Assembly: GCA_902806565.1 (NCBI GenBank)
Contig: CADCXA010000016.1
Span: 1-64,000 of the forward strand
Source: Hypoxylon rubiginosum
Lineage: Eukaryota; Ascomycota; Sordariomycetes; Xylariales; Hypoxylaceae
Direction: 5' to 3'
DNA length: 64,000 bases
Shown here: one piece after another, positions 36,991 through 49,719 of the stretch
Layout of the letters: each line of letters begins with the position of its first letter
Numbering within the stretch: the stretch's first letter is position 1
Program-made: the position numbers and the translations under genes
The notes under the pieces: model-generated
What the model was told of the DNA's origin: nothing
The model's database searches: none
The model's input: only the letters and a program-made list of their open reading frames with translations

Positions 36991-39679
36991 AATTATAAAC
37001 TATGTTAAAATATTAAGAAAAATTAAAATACTAATAATTTTTATTATATTTAAAACTTATTTTAAATTATTAGTTTTTTTATATAAATATATTTTTTAAT
37101 ATATTTAAAAAACCGAATTATTATAAATTTAAAAGATAATATTATTAGTTAAAAAATATAAAAATAAAACATTATTATTTATATTTTTTATTAAAAAAAA
37201 TATATAATTAAAATATTTTTTTAATTAATTAAATTAAAATTAAAATTATTTAAGATTTTATAATTTTAATTTATTAAATTTAATTATTTAGTATATTAGG
37301 ATTTTAATAATATAATATTCGTTAAAATAAATACCTTAAAAAAAAAGGCTTTAACGTAATAATTTTTTATTATAATAATAATTAAAATTAAAAAAATATA
37401 ACATTAAATAAAATTTAATTAATAATATATTTATTTAAGGTTTTAATTAAAATTAAAATAAAATATAACGTTATAAAGTTTAAAATTATTTATTTAGTTT
37501 AGTTTTATTATTAATATAAAGTTTAATTTTAATTTTATATTAAGTTAATTATAATATTAATTAATTATATTATTATAAAAAATATTATAAATTATATTAA
37601 CTTTAAAATAATAAATATTAATAAAATAAATAACTAATTAATAGTTATTTTAATATTTTTTTTTAATATTAACTAAATATATATTATATATTAAATCACT
37701 TAAATTTTATTTTAAATATATTATTATATTTATTAACTAAGGATATTTTAATAAACTAAAAAAAAAAAATAACGTTATAAAATTAAAACTTAATAATATA
37801 ATTAATAATTTTAATTATTATATTATTAAAATTAAAATTAACAAGGATTTTAAAATAAAAATTATCGCTGGATATAATTATAATAAAAAACTATAATAAT
37901 TACGTTAAATCTTTTTTAATATTAAAAAAAATAAAAAAAACATTATTAAATAATATAAATATATTTTACTAAATAACTTAATATATTATATTAATTATAT
38001 AAAATGTTAATATTTATATTTTTTTTAATATATATAAAAAAACTATTTAAAATAATATATAATTATAAGTATTATTTTAGTTTTAAATATATAATTTAAA
38101 ATTTAAAAAACATGTTAATTTAAAATATATTATAAAAAGTTAAAAAATATATTTAATTTTATTTTAAATATTAAGAAAATAAAACGAATAAATTTAAACT
38201 TTTAAAAGAATTTAAATTAATTAAGTTATTAATTATTTTTTTTTATATAATAGCTTAGGATTTTATAGTTAAATTACTATTAATTTTATTAAAAAAAAGT
38301 TTTTAAGCGATATTAAAACATATAATATTTAATATATTAATAATTATTATTTATAAGTTTAATAAAAAAATTTTATTAATTTTTAAAAACATTATATATA
38401 TAGTAAAAAAATAAGAAATATTAATATTATAAATATTATAACTTTTAAATTAAAAAATACTAATTAAGGTTATTTTAAATAAAAACCTTAAGTTTATATT
38501 TAAGTTTTAACAAATTATATTTACTAAATTAAAATTTTTATTAATAATATTAATTATTTAGTATTTTTAAACTAATAATTAGTTTAAATAAAAAAATTAA
38601 AATATAAAAATTACGATTTATTATTATTATTTAATAATGTTTATAATATTATAAATTAATATAATTCCGGTTTTATAATATAATATAAATAATGTTAAAT
38701 TATTTATTTTTAATAAATTTTTAAATAAAATAATTTATAAATTTAAATCTTAAAATATAATTTTTATATTTAAAGTTCTTATTAATTTTATTAATTTAAA
38801 TATTTTAAAATAAGTTTATTAAAAAAAAGTTAAAATAATAATTAATTTTATAATTATAGATATTAAAATTAAATATAACGTTAAATATAACTTGATTTTT
38901 TTTAATAAAAAAAAATAATTTATTTATAATTATATAAAAAATATTATTTCTTTAAAAAGTCGTTAAAAAAGTGGTTAATTTAATATATAAACTTATTATT
39001 TATTATTTAAAAAATTAGTAAATTAATATATAAAATTAATATTTTATTATATTAATAAATTTATAAGGTTATTTTAATGGTATAATTTTATTAAATTTTA
39101 TAAAATAAAGATTTATATAAATATTATATTTTATAATTAAAAAAGATTATAGTTAAAAATAATAATAATAATTAGATTTTTTATAAAATAAAAACTTTAT
39201 TTAATTAACATATAAATAAATAAGGAGATTAATTAACTTTAAAATATATAATTAAATAAAAAAGTTATTTATAAGTTTATAATTAATAATATTTAAAATA
39301 AGTTTTAATATAAAACGTAATAAAACTTATTAATATTTATAATAAAATTAATTTATTAAATGTTAATAATTTAAAAATTAAAAGTTTAAAAAAAAATATT
39401 AATATCTTAGAAATTTAACTAATTATAAAAAAAACTAAATTTACGTAAAATAATAACTAGTTTAAATAAAATAATATTAAAATTATTTTAAAGTAATTTT
39501 AACTAACTGTTAAATTAAAAAATACTTTTAAAGTTATTAAAATTATAAATATTATATTTAAAATTAATATCTAAATGTTAATTTTATAAAAACTAAACTA
39601 ATTAATTAGAATATTTATAGGATTTTAATAAAAATATATATTTTAATAATTTTTTTATTTAAAAATAATATATATAAAT

Positions 39680-39843
39680 CATATATATATTATTTAAAAA
39701 AACATATATATTATTTAAAAAAACACGTATATATTTAAATTTATTAATAATATATATTAAAAAAAATATATATATATTTAACTTTATTAATATATAAGTA
39801 TAAATAACTGGTAAAATTAATTTTTTTTTTTTTTTTTTTTTTT
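39680..39843. repeat. AT tandem units followed by poly(T)
   Basis: Approximate copies of a 23-bp unit containing catatatatattatttaaa lie at 39,680-39,745, and a run of 23 T residues follows at 39,821-39,843. Both are inside the Gypsy-like interval. A poly(T)/poly(A) run of this kind may mark the end of another small decayed element. Confidence 0.5.
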
Positions 39844-42063
39844 ATAAAATTTTTTTTTAGTTAACTTTTATATATTTAATTTTTTTTTCTAAATTATTTT
39901 ATTTATAGTTAAATATATTTATAGGTATTTTTTTAATTAAAATATTATTTAAATATCTTATTTAATAAATTATTTAATTAAAATATTACTAAAAATAATT
40001 TATATAATAAACTTATTTATTATTATAACGTTTAAATATTTAATTTTAAAAATAATAATATTTTAATGTTTTTATAAAATAATTAAAAAAAATAAAAAAA
40101 AAATAAAAGCTAATAAAAATAATAAAACATTAAATTTAACTATAAGAAGTTTATTTATATTTATTAATAAATTAATAAATTATTTATTATTTAAAGTAAT
40201 ATAATTTTTAAATATATTTATTAACGTTTTTTTAAATATAATTAATTTTACGTTTTATTAATTTATATTTAATATTAATATTATATTTATAATTAAAAGT
40301 TTAAACGTTATTTTAAGCGGCTTTTTTAAACGATTTATTAAACTTAATTTTAATTATAATATTTCCGTTATTTTTACTGTTAAAAAAATTATTAATATTA
40401 ATAAAAAGCTTACTAATAATAATATTATAATAAAAGCTAAGTTTAACGTTTAAAATAAAAGTAAAATAACTAAAAAAATTAAGTTTAAAATTTTTAATAA
40501 TAATGTTATATTTAATATAAATAATAATAATAATAATATTAATAATATAAATTTAAAATAAATTAATTTTTTAAAAAAATTTCTAGGTTATAATTAAAAA
40601 AAATAACAAATAACACTTACGTTTAATTAAAATATTATAATTATTATTAATAATAATTTAAATTATATTAATAAGTAATTAAAAATAGTTTAAAATTTTA
40701 AAAAAATAAACGTTAAAGTTAAAATAAATTCTTAAAAATATAGTTTTATTAAAATTAATTAAAGTTTTTTTTATTTTAATATTAAAAAAAAACTTAATAT
40801 AATTATAAGCTTAAAATACTAGTAGAAAATATATAAAATATTTTTAATAAAACTATAAATTTAATAGTAAAATATATAAAAAAAGTTAATTAAATTAAAT
40901 TAATAATAATAATTAAATATATTTTTATTAATAAAACGTTTTATTAATTCTTTAAAAAACTGTATTTACTTTAAAAACTAATTTAAATAAAATGTTAATA
41001 AGTTTATAAAAAACAATTATTAATAATAAAAAGTTTTTAATATTAATTAATTAAAAGTTATTTAAATTAATAAAAATATTTATAAAAATATTAATATAAT
41101 ATTTTAAAAAATTAAGTAACTATTTTTTTAAGTTAAATTAATTTAAATAATATAATTAAAAATACACGTTAAAATATTTAAGTTTTAATAATTTTTAATA
41201 AACTATATTTAATTTTTAATTAAATAATAAAAAAATTAATTATTAAGTTTTTTATTATAAGATTATATAAATAATAAAATAATTAATTAAAGTAATAATT
41301 TTTAATTAATTAATTAGAATGTTAATAAAATAAAAATAAAAAAAATTAATATTAATTAATAAATTTTTAAATAACAGTAATTAATTATAAATAATTAATT
41401 ATTTAAATTAAAATTATTAAAAACTTAATTTATTAAAAAAAGAAATATTAATATTAATAATTAAGTTTTTTAATAATAGTAAAAACTTTAATTTATTAAA
41501 AAAAAATATATTAATATTAATAATTAAAATTTTTAAATTATTATAATAACTAATATTTAAGTTTTTTATTTTAATTAAATTTTTTAATAATAATAAGTTA
41601 TTAAATTATAAAATATTAATCTAATTATTATTTTTTTAAATAAAATTATTAAGAGATTAAAAAATAAAATTCTATAGGTAATTAAAGAAAATAAAAACAG
41701 TATAAAAAATATATTAAAAATTATAAAACTAAGATATAATAATATTAATAATATTATTAAAATAATAAAAAAAGCTTAAAAAGAAATTAAAATAATAAAA
41801 ATATAAGTTAAAAAAATAACTAAATAATAAACCGGTAATATTTATATGTTAAAAAATATTAATAAACGTATATAAATTTTATTAATTATTATTAATTAGG
41901 TATAAATAAAAACTAAAATTACTATTAAAAATCTAATTTATTTTAAAAAAAAACTTAATATATTAATAATATTTATTATTAATAACATTGTTTAATAACA
42001 TTAAAAAAAAATAATAATAAATAATAAGGATATTATTTTCTTTTTTTATTAAAAGAAAAATAA

Positions 42064-42232
42064 TAAATATTAAAAGTATTTATTATATTAATAAAATATA
42101 CTAAAAATTAAAATAAAATATATTTTAAAACTAGTTTATTTAAATAATTAAAACTTATAAAACCTTAAATAATTAATTATAACTTTAAATTTTTAATAAA
42201 ATAAGTTTTATATATATTTAAACTTTTATAAT
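42064..42232 (+). repeat. Right ~170-bp direct repeat (candidate 3' LTR)
   Basis: Partner of 31,991-32,160, in the same orientation and 10,070 bases away. Both copies end in aacttttataatt, after which the sequences diverge. A target-site duplication was not evident. Confidence 0.65.
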
Positions 42233-45200
42233 TTATTAAATTAATTATTTTTATAAATTAATTTTATAAAATTATTTATATAAATAATCTTTTTTATAAA
42301 AAAATATTAAAAACCTTTTATATATTTATTATAATTAATATAATTTTTTTATTTATTATTAAAATAACTTTAATTTTATATATTAAATAAATTATTAAAT
42401 TTATAATTAAATATATAAATAAAGTTTTAATATATTATAAATTAATTAATTTAATTTATAATATTATTTATATTATATATTTAATAATAAAACATTTATA
42501 ATTTTTATTAATATATAAAAACAATATTATAAACTTAAATAATTAATATAATAAAAAATTTATTTTATTTATTTTAAATATTATTATTATTTATATTATT
42601 TTTTATATTTTAAAAAAATATTTTTATTTTAAGATTTTTTTTTAAACATTTTATAATATTTTTTTATATAAATTTAACAGGTTTTAATAATTTTAATAAT
42701 GGTATTATTTTCTTTAAATATTATAAAAAGTATATTATATATAAATTTTTATATTTTTTTTTTAATTATTATGGTTTTTTATAATAAATATTTTTATAGT
42801 TTTAATAATAAACTAATAAAATTATTTTTTAAGTTATAACGTTTTAAAATCTTATTATATAAATATTAAACTTTTTTTTATTTTTTTTTTATAAATTTAT
42901 TTATAACTATATTTTTTAATAAAAAAACTTTAAGTTTAATTTTTAATTTATATTATTTAATTATATTATAAAAGTTTTTATTTGTAAAAATTTAATTAAT
43001 TTTAATTTTTTAATACTTTTTTTTAATTTATTATATAACTTTTAAAAAAACTTATATTTTTTTATAATTTTTTTTAATTTTTAATTTTTAATTTCTTTAA
43101 GCTTTTTTATTATTTATTAAAAGCTTTAAGCTTTTTTACACTTTTTAATTTATTAAAAAACTAATTTATTTTAAATTTATATTTTTTTATTTATTATTTA
43201 TAATATATTAACTAATATATTTATTAAAATTATAATTATTTAATTAATATTTTTTTAGTTATATATATTAATAATATTTAATAATAAAAATACTATTATA
43301 TTAATTATATTTATTAAATATTTTAAATTATTTTTTTTAATTTTTAAGTAATTTTATTTTAATTTAAACTTAATATTTTTATCTTTATATTATATTTACT
43401 ATAAAAAGTAATTTAAGTTTAATATATATTAATTATTTAAATAAAATTTAAAAAAAAAATATTTAAAAAAACTAAATTAATAATATAATTGTTTTTATAT
43501 ATTATTTTATTAATTTTATTTATAAAACTTATCTTTAAATAAATTAATTACTTAAAAAATAACCTTTTATTATTTTTAATTATAATATTTAGTTTTTATT
43601 TTAAATATTTAATATTAATATTTTTAGTTATTAAATAATTTATTAATAATTTTAATAAGTAAAAATATTTTATTATTTTTAAAATAATTAATATTTTATA
43701 GTAATTAAATATAAAATATTTATTAATATTAATTTAAAAAAAATCTTTAAAATATATAAGTTTATATAAAATAATTTTAAATTTAGTTTTTTTATATATA
43801 TAAATTATAACTTTTAATTTATTTTTTTTATAATCTTAATAATTTAATAAGGTATAAAAAATATAATTTTAATAATTTTATATATAAGTATTTTATAAAA
43901 TTAATATTTATAATTTTTAAATTAATATAATATTTATATTTTATTTTTAATATTTTTATAAAAATATAATATAAATTAATTATGTTTTTTATATATTATA
44001 TATTTTAATATATAAACTTTTTAATAATTTAATTTAATAATAATATATTTACCGTTTTATTTAATTACTATTATTTATTAATATTTTAAAAAAAAAAAAG
44101 TTTAATATATTTTTATAATTTTTTAAATTATTTAAACGTTAAATATTTTATTATAATATAAATTATTATTAAAAATAATAATTAACTTTAAATTAAAAGC
44201 TTTTATTATTTTAATAATTAAAAGAATTTTTTTTATATTTTTATTTTATTTTATTTAAACTGGTAAAATTAATCTCCAGCTAGTTATTTAAAACGTTATA
44301 ATATTTTAAAACTTTAAATTTTAAAAAAAAAACTATTATTATTAATTAGTTTTTTTTTATTTTTTTTTTATTTAAACGCCGTTAATTTTTTTACTTTAAA
44401 ATTATTATTTAAATTTAAAAATAATAACTTATTTATTATAAACGTTAATTAATTAACTTTTATATATTTTATATTTTTAATTTTTTAAATTTTTTATAAT
44501 TAGTTTTTAATTAATATTATAACTTATTTATTAATTTTTTTAAAATATATAAAGTAATTTTTATAACTAATTAAAAAGAAATTATAATAATTAATATATT
44601 TAAAAAATTTTTAATAAAAACTGTTTTTATAATTTAATATTATATTTTTATAATTTTTATATTTATTTATTAAAATATAATAATATATTATATAATAATT
44701 TTAACAATTAAAATTATATTAATTATAATATTTAATAAAAAGTTTTTTTATAACTTTTTTTATTAAGTAATTAATAAAAAAAAGCTTGAAAATTTTTATT
44801 ATATATTTAAAAAAAACCATTTAAATTTATTTATTAATATATAAATTAAATTTTTATTTTAATAAATATATATTTATTAAAACTTATTTTATTTATATTT
44901 AAACCTTTTTTATTATTTATTAAAAAATTATATTATTTATTTTTATTTAATTTAAATAATTTAAAAATAAAAATAAGATTTTATTAAAAATATAAATAAC
45001 TTATATTTTTAAAAACTTAATTTTATTTACTTTTAAAATCTTAAAAATTAAGGTTTAATTTTTAGTAACTATTAATTTATTTTAAATTATAAACTTTAAT
45101 ATTTTAATCGCTTAATTAATTTTAATTTATTATAAATTTAATATTTTATTTATTATTAAATTTAGTTTTTTAATAAACGTTATTTTAATAATAAAAAATA

Positions 45201-46038
45201 TAAACTTATATATAAATTTATTTTTTATTATTTTAATTAATATTTTAAGATTTTTTATATTATTTAAAATAAATTAAGTTTTAAATAAAATATAAAAAAT
45301 AATTAAGTTATTTATTTTTTTAATAAATTTTAATATTAATAAATATATTATTTTATTAATAATAACTATATATATACTTAGTTTTTTTAAAAAATTAAAA
45401 AATTTTAAAAAATTTAATTTAATATTTTTTTAAACGTTATTATTAATTATAATATCGCTACTAATAAATTAAATTAAATAAAAATATAAAAATATAAATA
45501 TATTTTTTTTAAATTTAATAAAAATAATAATATTAAAATATTAATTTATATTTTTAATTAAATTTTAAGTAATTTTATATTAAATATATTATTATATAAA
45601 ATTAAAAAACTTTATAAAATTATTTAAAATAAATATTAGTTTTATAATAACTTTTTTTTAAATTTAAACGTTATATTTTATTTTAATAAAATAATTAATA
45701 ATTAAATTTTATAATAAAAATTTAAAATTAATAATAACTTTTTAATAATTTATTTTAAATAATATAAATATTATATTTATTTTAATTTTTTTATATTATA
45801 AATTAATAATTAAAAAACTTATTAATTTTATTTATTAAATATATTAAAAGTTAAATATAATAAATAAATATTATAATATTAAAAGTTTTAATATTAATAA
45901 AAAATTTCTTATTAACTCCAGGTTTTAATATTAAGGCATAAAAACGTTAAATTAAACTGTTATTAAAGGATTTAATATAGTTACATATTTATATATTAAT
46001 AGTTATAAACACACAGATAATAAATGCAAGGAAAAGTG

Positions 46039-46053
46039 CTGGCATACAAGCGA
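46039..46053. repeat. Right copy of 15-bp target-site duplication
   Basis: CTGGCATACAAGCGA. It differs from the left copy by one transition (A here, G there). The right copy touches the heavily mutated end of the insertion, so the change may be RIP spilling over the boundary; it turns an Arg codon into Cys in the interrupted gene. Confidence 0.85.
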
Positions 46054-46788
46054 GAGCATCTGGCCGACCTGGTTCTCGGCGTTATCAAGGCAATTCCGTT
46101 CCATCATGTCACTGAACGTCCCGCCGCCAAACATGTCCATCCGACTGTAACTTAAGGCATCCTCGGTGTAATTCAGAGCGCTAAATAGCCGTCCCTTAGC
46201 TTCCGTGAGTAGACGTATTACTTGAAGCTCTGTCTCCATCGCTACGCGAGAGTTGTGGTATGCCTGTAGAGCATCCTCGGCATTCCTCTCTGAACAGTCC
46301 TCGTCGGGGAAGGCGGGCGTAGGCCCCTGAAATATGCTGTCGTACAGGCCGTCAAGTTGCTGTTGGGCCTCCGCATGGCGGTCTACCTCTGCTTCGAGAT
46401 CGCTCTGCACTTCCAAGGCTTTAGAGCGCAAATTTCTGAGGTTCTCCTCTTGTTCTTTGGCTTGGCGCTCCTCCTGCAAGACGGCAAAGTATTCTTTCTC
46501 CTCCTTCTCGGCCCTAGCCTCGAATTTGTCGATTTTACCACTCACACGGTAGCTAAATCGTCTCATCACAGAGTCGCGATATTTCTTGTGCGCTTTGAAC
46601 TCCTTAACTCGTTGCTTGTCCAGCGCAGCGATGCGCTTCTGAGTGGTGGAGAGTTCATTGTTGAGATCGCCAATGTAATGCCTCTGATGTTCCAAGGCTG
46701 GCGGCGCATGGTCCGTCTCGGACAGAACAGCTAACAGTTCGCTATTACGAGGGGCCGCCTCTTTAATCCTGGTTGTGATTGTGGCCAT
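46054..46788 (-). pseudogene. 5' fragment of split coiled-coil gene
   Basis: First 245 codons of the gene whose last part is at 28,873-29,235. It starts at an ATG at 46,788 in good context (ttttGGCCAT on the plus strand), with MATITTRIKEAA. Residues about 35-150 are a long charged helical region (heptad-like, rich in Glu, Lys, Arg and Gln), followed by a segment with FPDEDCSERNAEDALQAYH and ALSYSRMDMFGGGTFSDM, ending QVGQML at the duplication. The open frame runs on for 16 codons into the element before a stop at 46,003. Soluble, no signal peptide or membrane helix. Joined to the downstream piece it would make 365 residues. A truncated protein from this half alone is possible but probably unstable. 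Confidence 0.82.
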
Positions 46789-47264
46789 TTTGGGCGGCGT
46801 TGATGGAGTCGCTAATTCAAGGCAGGCCCGTAATATGAAAAGGTATTGAATTGATATATGGGAAATATGGGAGGTATCATAGAAAGGCAGGGAAATATTG
46901 CTCCATCTTGGTCATTTCACTGGCTTTCGTTAAAATACCTACACGTACCAGGTAGGTGGCAAGAATGAAGCCCGAACACTGCCACATTCAGGCAGACTTT
47001 AGGACCTAGAGATTAGGCTTTTAGAGAGGGGCCGTAGCACCGTTATGGCTGTGTCGTCCCCCCAAGTTAGTGACTCCAGATTGACGTCAGAAGAACAGGT
47101 ACAGTTAGATTGGTATTGAGGTACCTACAATACCCCCTAATTTTAGGTAGCTTTAGCACCTTAGCACCTTAGCACCTCAGCATCGCCCTGTCGCCACGGT
47201 CGCATTTTCATTCTCATCTATTTCGTACTTTTCACACCTCACCATATGGCCCTTTTTTCCCTCA
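46789..47264. promoter_or_regulatory. Promoter region of the split gene / MFS 3' flank
   Basis: About 475 bases upstream of the split gene and downstream of the Vba-type transporter. It has dispersed TACCTA/TAGGTA motifs (46,938-46,965; 47,119-47,128) and an 8-bp tandem repeat (separate entry). No TATA box stands out. Confidence 0.5.
47153..47184. repeat. 8-bp tandem repeat TTAGCACC
   Basis: Three perfect units (47,153-47,176) and a fourth with two changes (tcagcatc, 47,177-47,184). It lies between the transporter's stop codon (47,265) and the start of the split gene. May be a protein-binding array or a chance microsatellite. Confidence 0.8.
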
Positions 47265-49719
47265 TTACCTCCTAAGTTGTCCATTCTTAGCGCATGCAGC
47301 AGCCGCTGTTGCAACTACAGCGCATAATAAAGAAACTCCTAGCTCATGTTAGTATCTACGCACTCATGAGGTTTGGAACGCAGCAAGCGCGATTAGCTCT
47401 CTTCTCACCGTGACTGTATTCGAGTCCGCGGACGTATGCTGCCTGTATCGCTGATCGCACAACCTGTGGTGCTTCGTCAAGATAGTCAAGCCGGGAGATA
47501 GCTTGTTTGATAATCTTCCCGTGTTGTCAGCATCAGAGTCTACTCTCATCTGGTCTCTCGATGGGCGCTTCGAGGTAGATTTACCTGTTCAGCCTCAATC
47601 CCGTCTATGCCGAGGTCGCGCAACCTCGATGCCAGATCTACAGGCGTAACTGCTTGCATTACCGCATTGCACGCAGCCATACCCAAAATAGACCCAATTG
47701 GTATAGATAGGTACAAGCCAGAGATCGCGGTAGCCTTGTCTTTGGGGTCTATTGCCGCTTGAAGGGCGACAAAGACCGCATTCAAGGACACGCCCGTTCC
47801 AAAACCTCTGTATCATGGTCAGCAAAATACTGTGGTCGCAAACGGCATGCACTTACCCGGGTATGATGTAGAGTGATTCCGCCCAGTTCGTATCCCCCTT
47901 CCATCTAAGTATGAGAAGCCCATAGCTAATAAAGGAGATGACTCCAGCGAATACGAGTGGCGTCTTGAAGTAGCCGGTTCTTATGGCATTCATGTAGTAT
48001 TAGCGCCATATTCAGATGCTCACAGGACTGAGGCCCTGGTGAGGGCTACCAACCTTCCTATCCATGCACCAGTCAAGAGAGCTCCGACTGTATTGCCAAT
48101 CACGGCCGGCATAAGGTGGGCTCCAGCTACGGTACTAGACGTTCTCTCCGTAACTTGGAAGTACAGCGGTACAGAAACCATCATCTTCATGCGTGAGTAA
48201 TTTCTACCCGAAGATAAAGTGAGTTTAGGGGACATACTCCAACTTGAGCCGCTATTTGGCAGGCCATAATGAGATAGCTAAAGACCACCTCTCGATTATT
48301 TAGCAGCCTCAACGGAAAGATCGGTTCCTTGGCCCATCGCATTTCTGTTACGGTAAAGAGCCCTAGTAGGACAATTCCTAATGCGAAGAGCAACGGAATT
48401 ACTGGACTTGTCCATGGCACCCTCTGCCCAGCAAGTCTCAGGGATAATAACAAGGCAAGCAGTCCGCTACCTAAGAATGCGGCACCCAAGAAATCTATCC
48501 TGGCTAGGCGGCTCTTCGTAGCATCGGCATTGCCCCGGCTCTGTCCCGTCGTTAGGTTAGGAAGCACTATTCCACAAAGGATCATGGCGAGCAAAAATAT
48601 CGGTGCCTGCCCCAGAAATGACCTTTGAACCATCGTTAGACTTGATTCACGTGTCCATGTCCAACCCAAAGCTATCGGAAACCTACCATCGCCAGCCGAT
48701 CGTGTCAGCGAGGAAACCACCCACAGGTCCACCTAGACTTCTACCGACCGTAGCAACAACATTGAGATAACTCTGCCACGAAGCTATGTCTCTCAAAGGG
48801 GCCAAATCTGCAGGGCCATTAGTACCCCTGAATAGACTAAGCTCAGATACGATATGTCTCGGCTCACTCACCTGATATTATCACAGCCGCCAAAGCCATC
48901 ATACCGGCCCCTCCACTACCTGATATGACACGGCCAACTATGACTTGCCACATCGACTGGCCAACACCACTACGCGGGGATATATCGTAAGTATTCGTGC
49001 CTAAGCTCTGATGTCCATTTGAGACTCTTACATCAAAGCACTAGATAGCGTCAGCTGGCCAGATACCCTGAAGATAGGGGTTTAAATGAGTAAGCTTACG
49101 ATCCCATAGCGAAAAGCGCATAAGAAACTAGCAGTACGGACTTCCGGCCGTAGATATCACTGAGCTTCCCATACTGCGATCCATTTGTCAGATATTAGCC
49201 CGCGCAACTGGTAGTTAGCAAGTTCATCAATACCTACCAAAGCTTGAGTTGCTGCTCCGGCCAGAAGAAAGCTAATGAATAGCCAGGTCGAATTTTCCAG
49301 GTCATTGAATGCGGATGCTATAATTGGATGCGTCGCAATAACCAGCGAACCATCTGCGCTCGCCGTAAATACCCCTTTTAAGAGCGTAGCAAATTAGCTG
49401 AGGGTTGCGACCTACGACCTACGGCCTAGCGTATTCTCAACTTACCAACAAGTAGAGCTACCACAACTCTAGCGATGAAGCCATTGCTATATTCCGCTTG
49501 AACTGGCGTGCTCGTGGTCGTATCCGGTTCATACTGTTCTTCCTCGTCGGACTTTGCGGTAGTCCCGTAGAGCCTGGGAGGAGAAAGGCTGTCGTGGGGG
49601 CTGCTGCTACTAGAGGATTGACTAGAATCGTCATCACTAGAGACGCTGCTGGATGTATCTGGCTGTAGTAGCCTTGTAGTCTCGTCGAAGGGTACTTTTG
49701 AACGAGTAGAAAGTGACAT
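47265..49719 (-). CDS. MFS transporter, Vba/FNX1-type (14-TM), 584 aa
   Basis: Predicted proton-coupled exporter or vacuolar importer of basic amino acids or drugs (DHA2-like). Twelve exons: 49719..49446, 49374..49238, 49173..49100, 49040..49032, 48969..48872, 48807..48687, 48622..48238, 48184..48054, 47979..47857, 47807..47585, 47514..47409, 47338..47265; total 1755 nt, every phase fits. Exon 4 is only 9 nt. The hydrophilic serine/acid-rich N-terminus has ETTRLL (a dileucine-like vacuolar signal in this family). Family landmarks: VFTASADGSLVIATHPIIAS, YGKLSDIYGRKS (loop 2-3 motif A), GVGQSMW, PLRDIASWQSYLNVVAT, RSLGGPVGGFLADTIGWRW, SFLGQAPIF, and a final helix ending GQLRR. It looks intact. 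The vacuolar location and substrate are inferred from family. Confidence 0.9.

Larger units (their letters stand above)
31991..42232 (+). mobile_element. RIP-mutated Gypsy-like LTR retrotransposon, nested
   Basis: Two directly repeated segments of about 170 bp (31,991-32,160 and 42,064-42,232) bound this interval, and a recognisable Gypsy-type reverse transcriptase lies between them on the plus strand (about 36,380-36,990). The layout of gag/protease upstream and RNase H/integrase downstream is assumed, not read. At 10.2 kb it is long for a Gypsy element, so further insertions inside it are possible. LTR ends and a 5-bp target duplication could not be fixed in this low-complexity sequence. 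It interrupts the LINE-like element and so inserted later. Confidence 0.6.
29236..46038 (-). mobile_element. 16.8-kb RIP-mutated insertion: LINE-like element with nested Gypsy-like element
   Basis: The interval between the two 15-bp duplications. Its left end is a (GATT)n run, which on the minus strand is a (CAAT)n tail directly before the duplication, as in non-LTR retrotransposons with simple-repeat 3' ends. The element therefore reads right to left, like the gene it interrupts. A decayed LINE-type reverse transcriptase lies on the minus strand about 1.2-1.4 kb from that 3' end. The interval 31,991-42,232 looks like a second, LTR-type element. Without it 6.56 kb remains, a typical LINE length. 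Everything except about the last 150-200 bases at the left end is heavily RIP-mutated. LINE identity is inferred from duplication, tail and RT remnant; exact clade (Tad-like) is a guess. Confidence 0.7.

Noticed and set aside
29236..46038. Regional centromere
   Set aside because: The block is bounded by a target duplication within a gene and is explained by nested transposons; a centromere claim would need CENP-A data.
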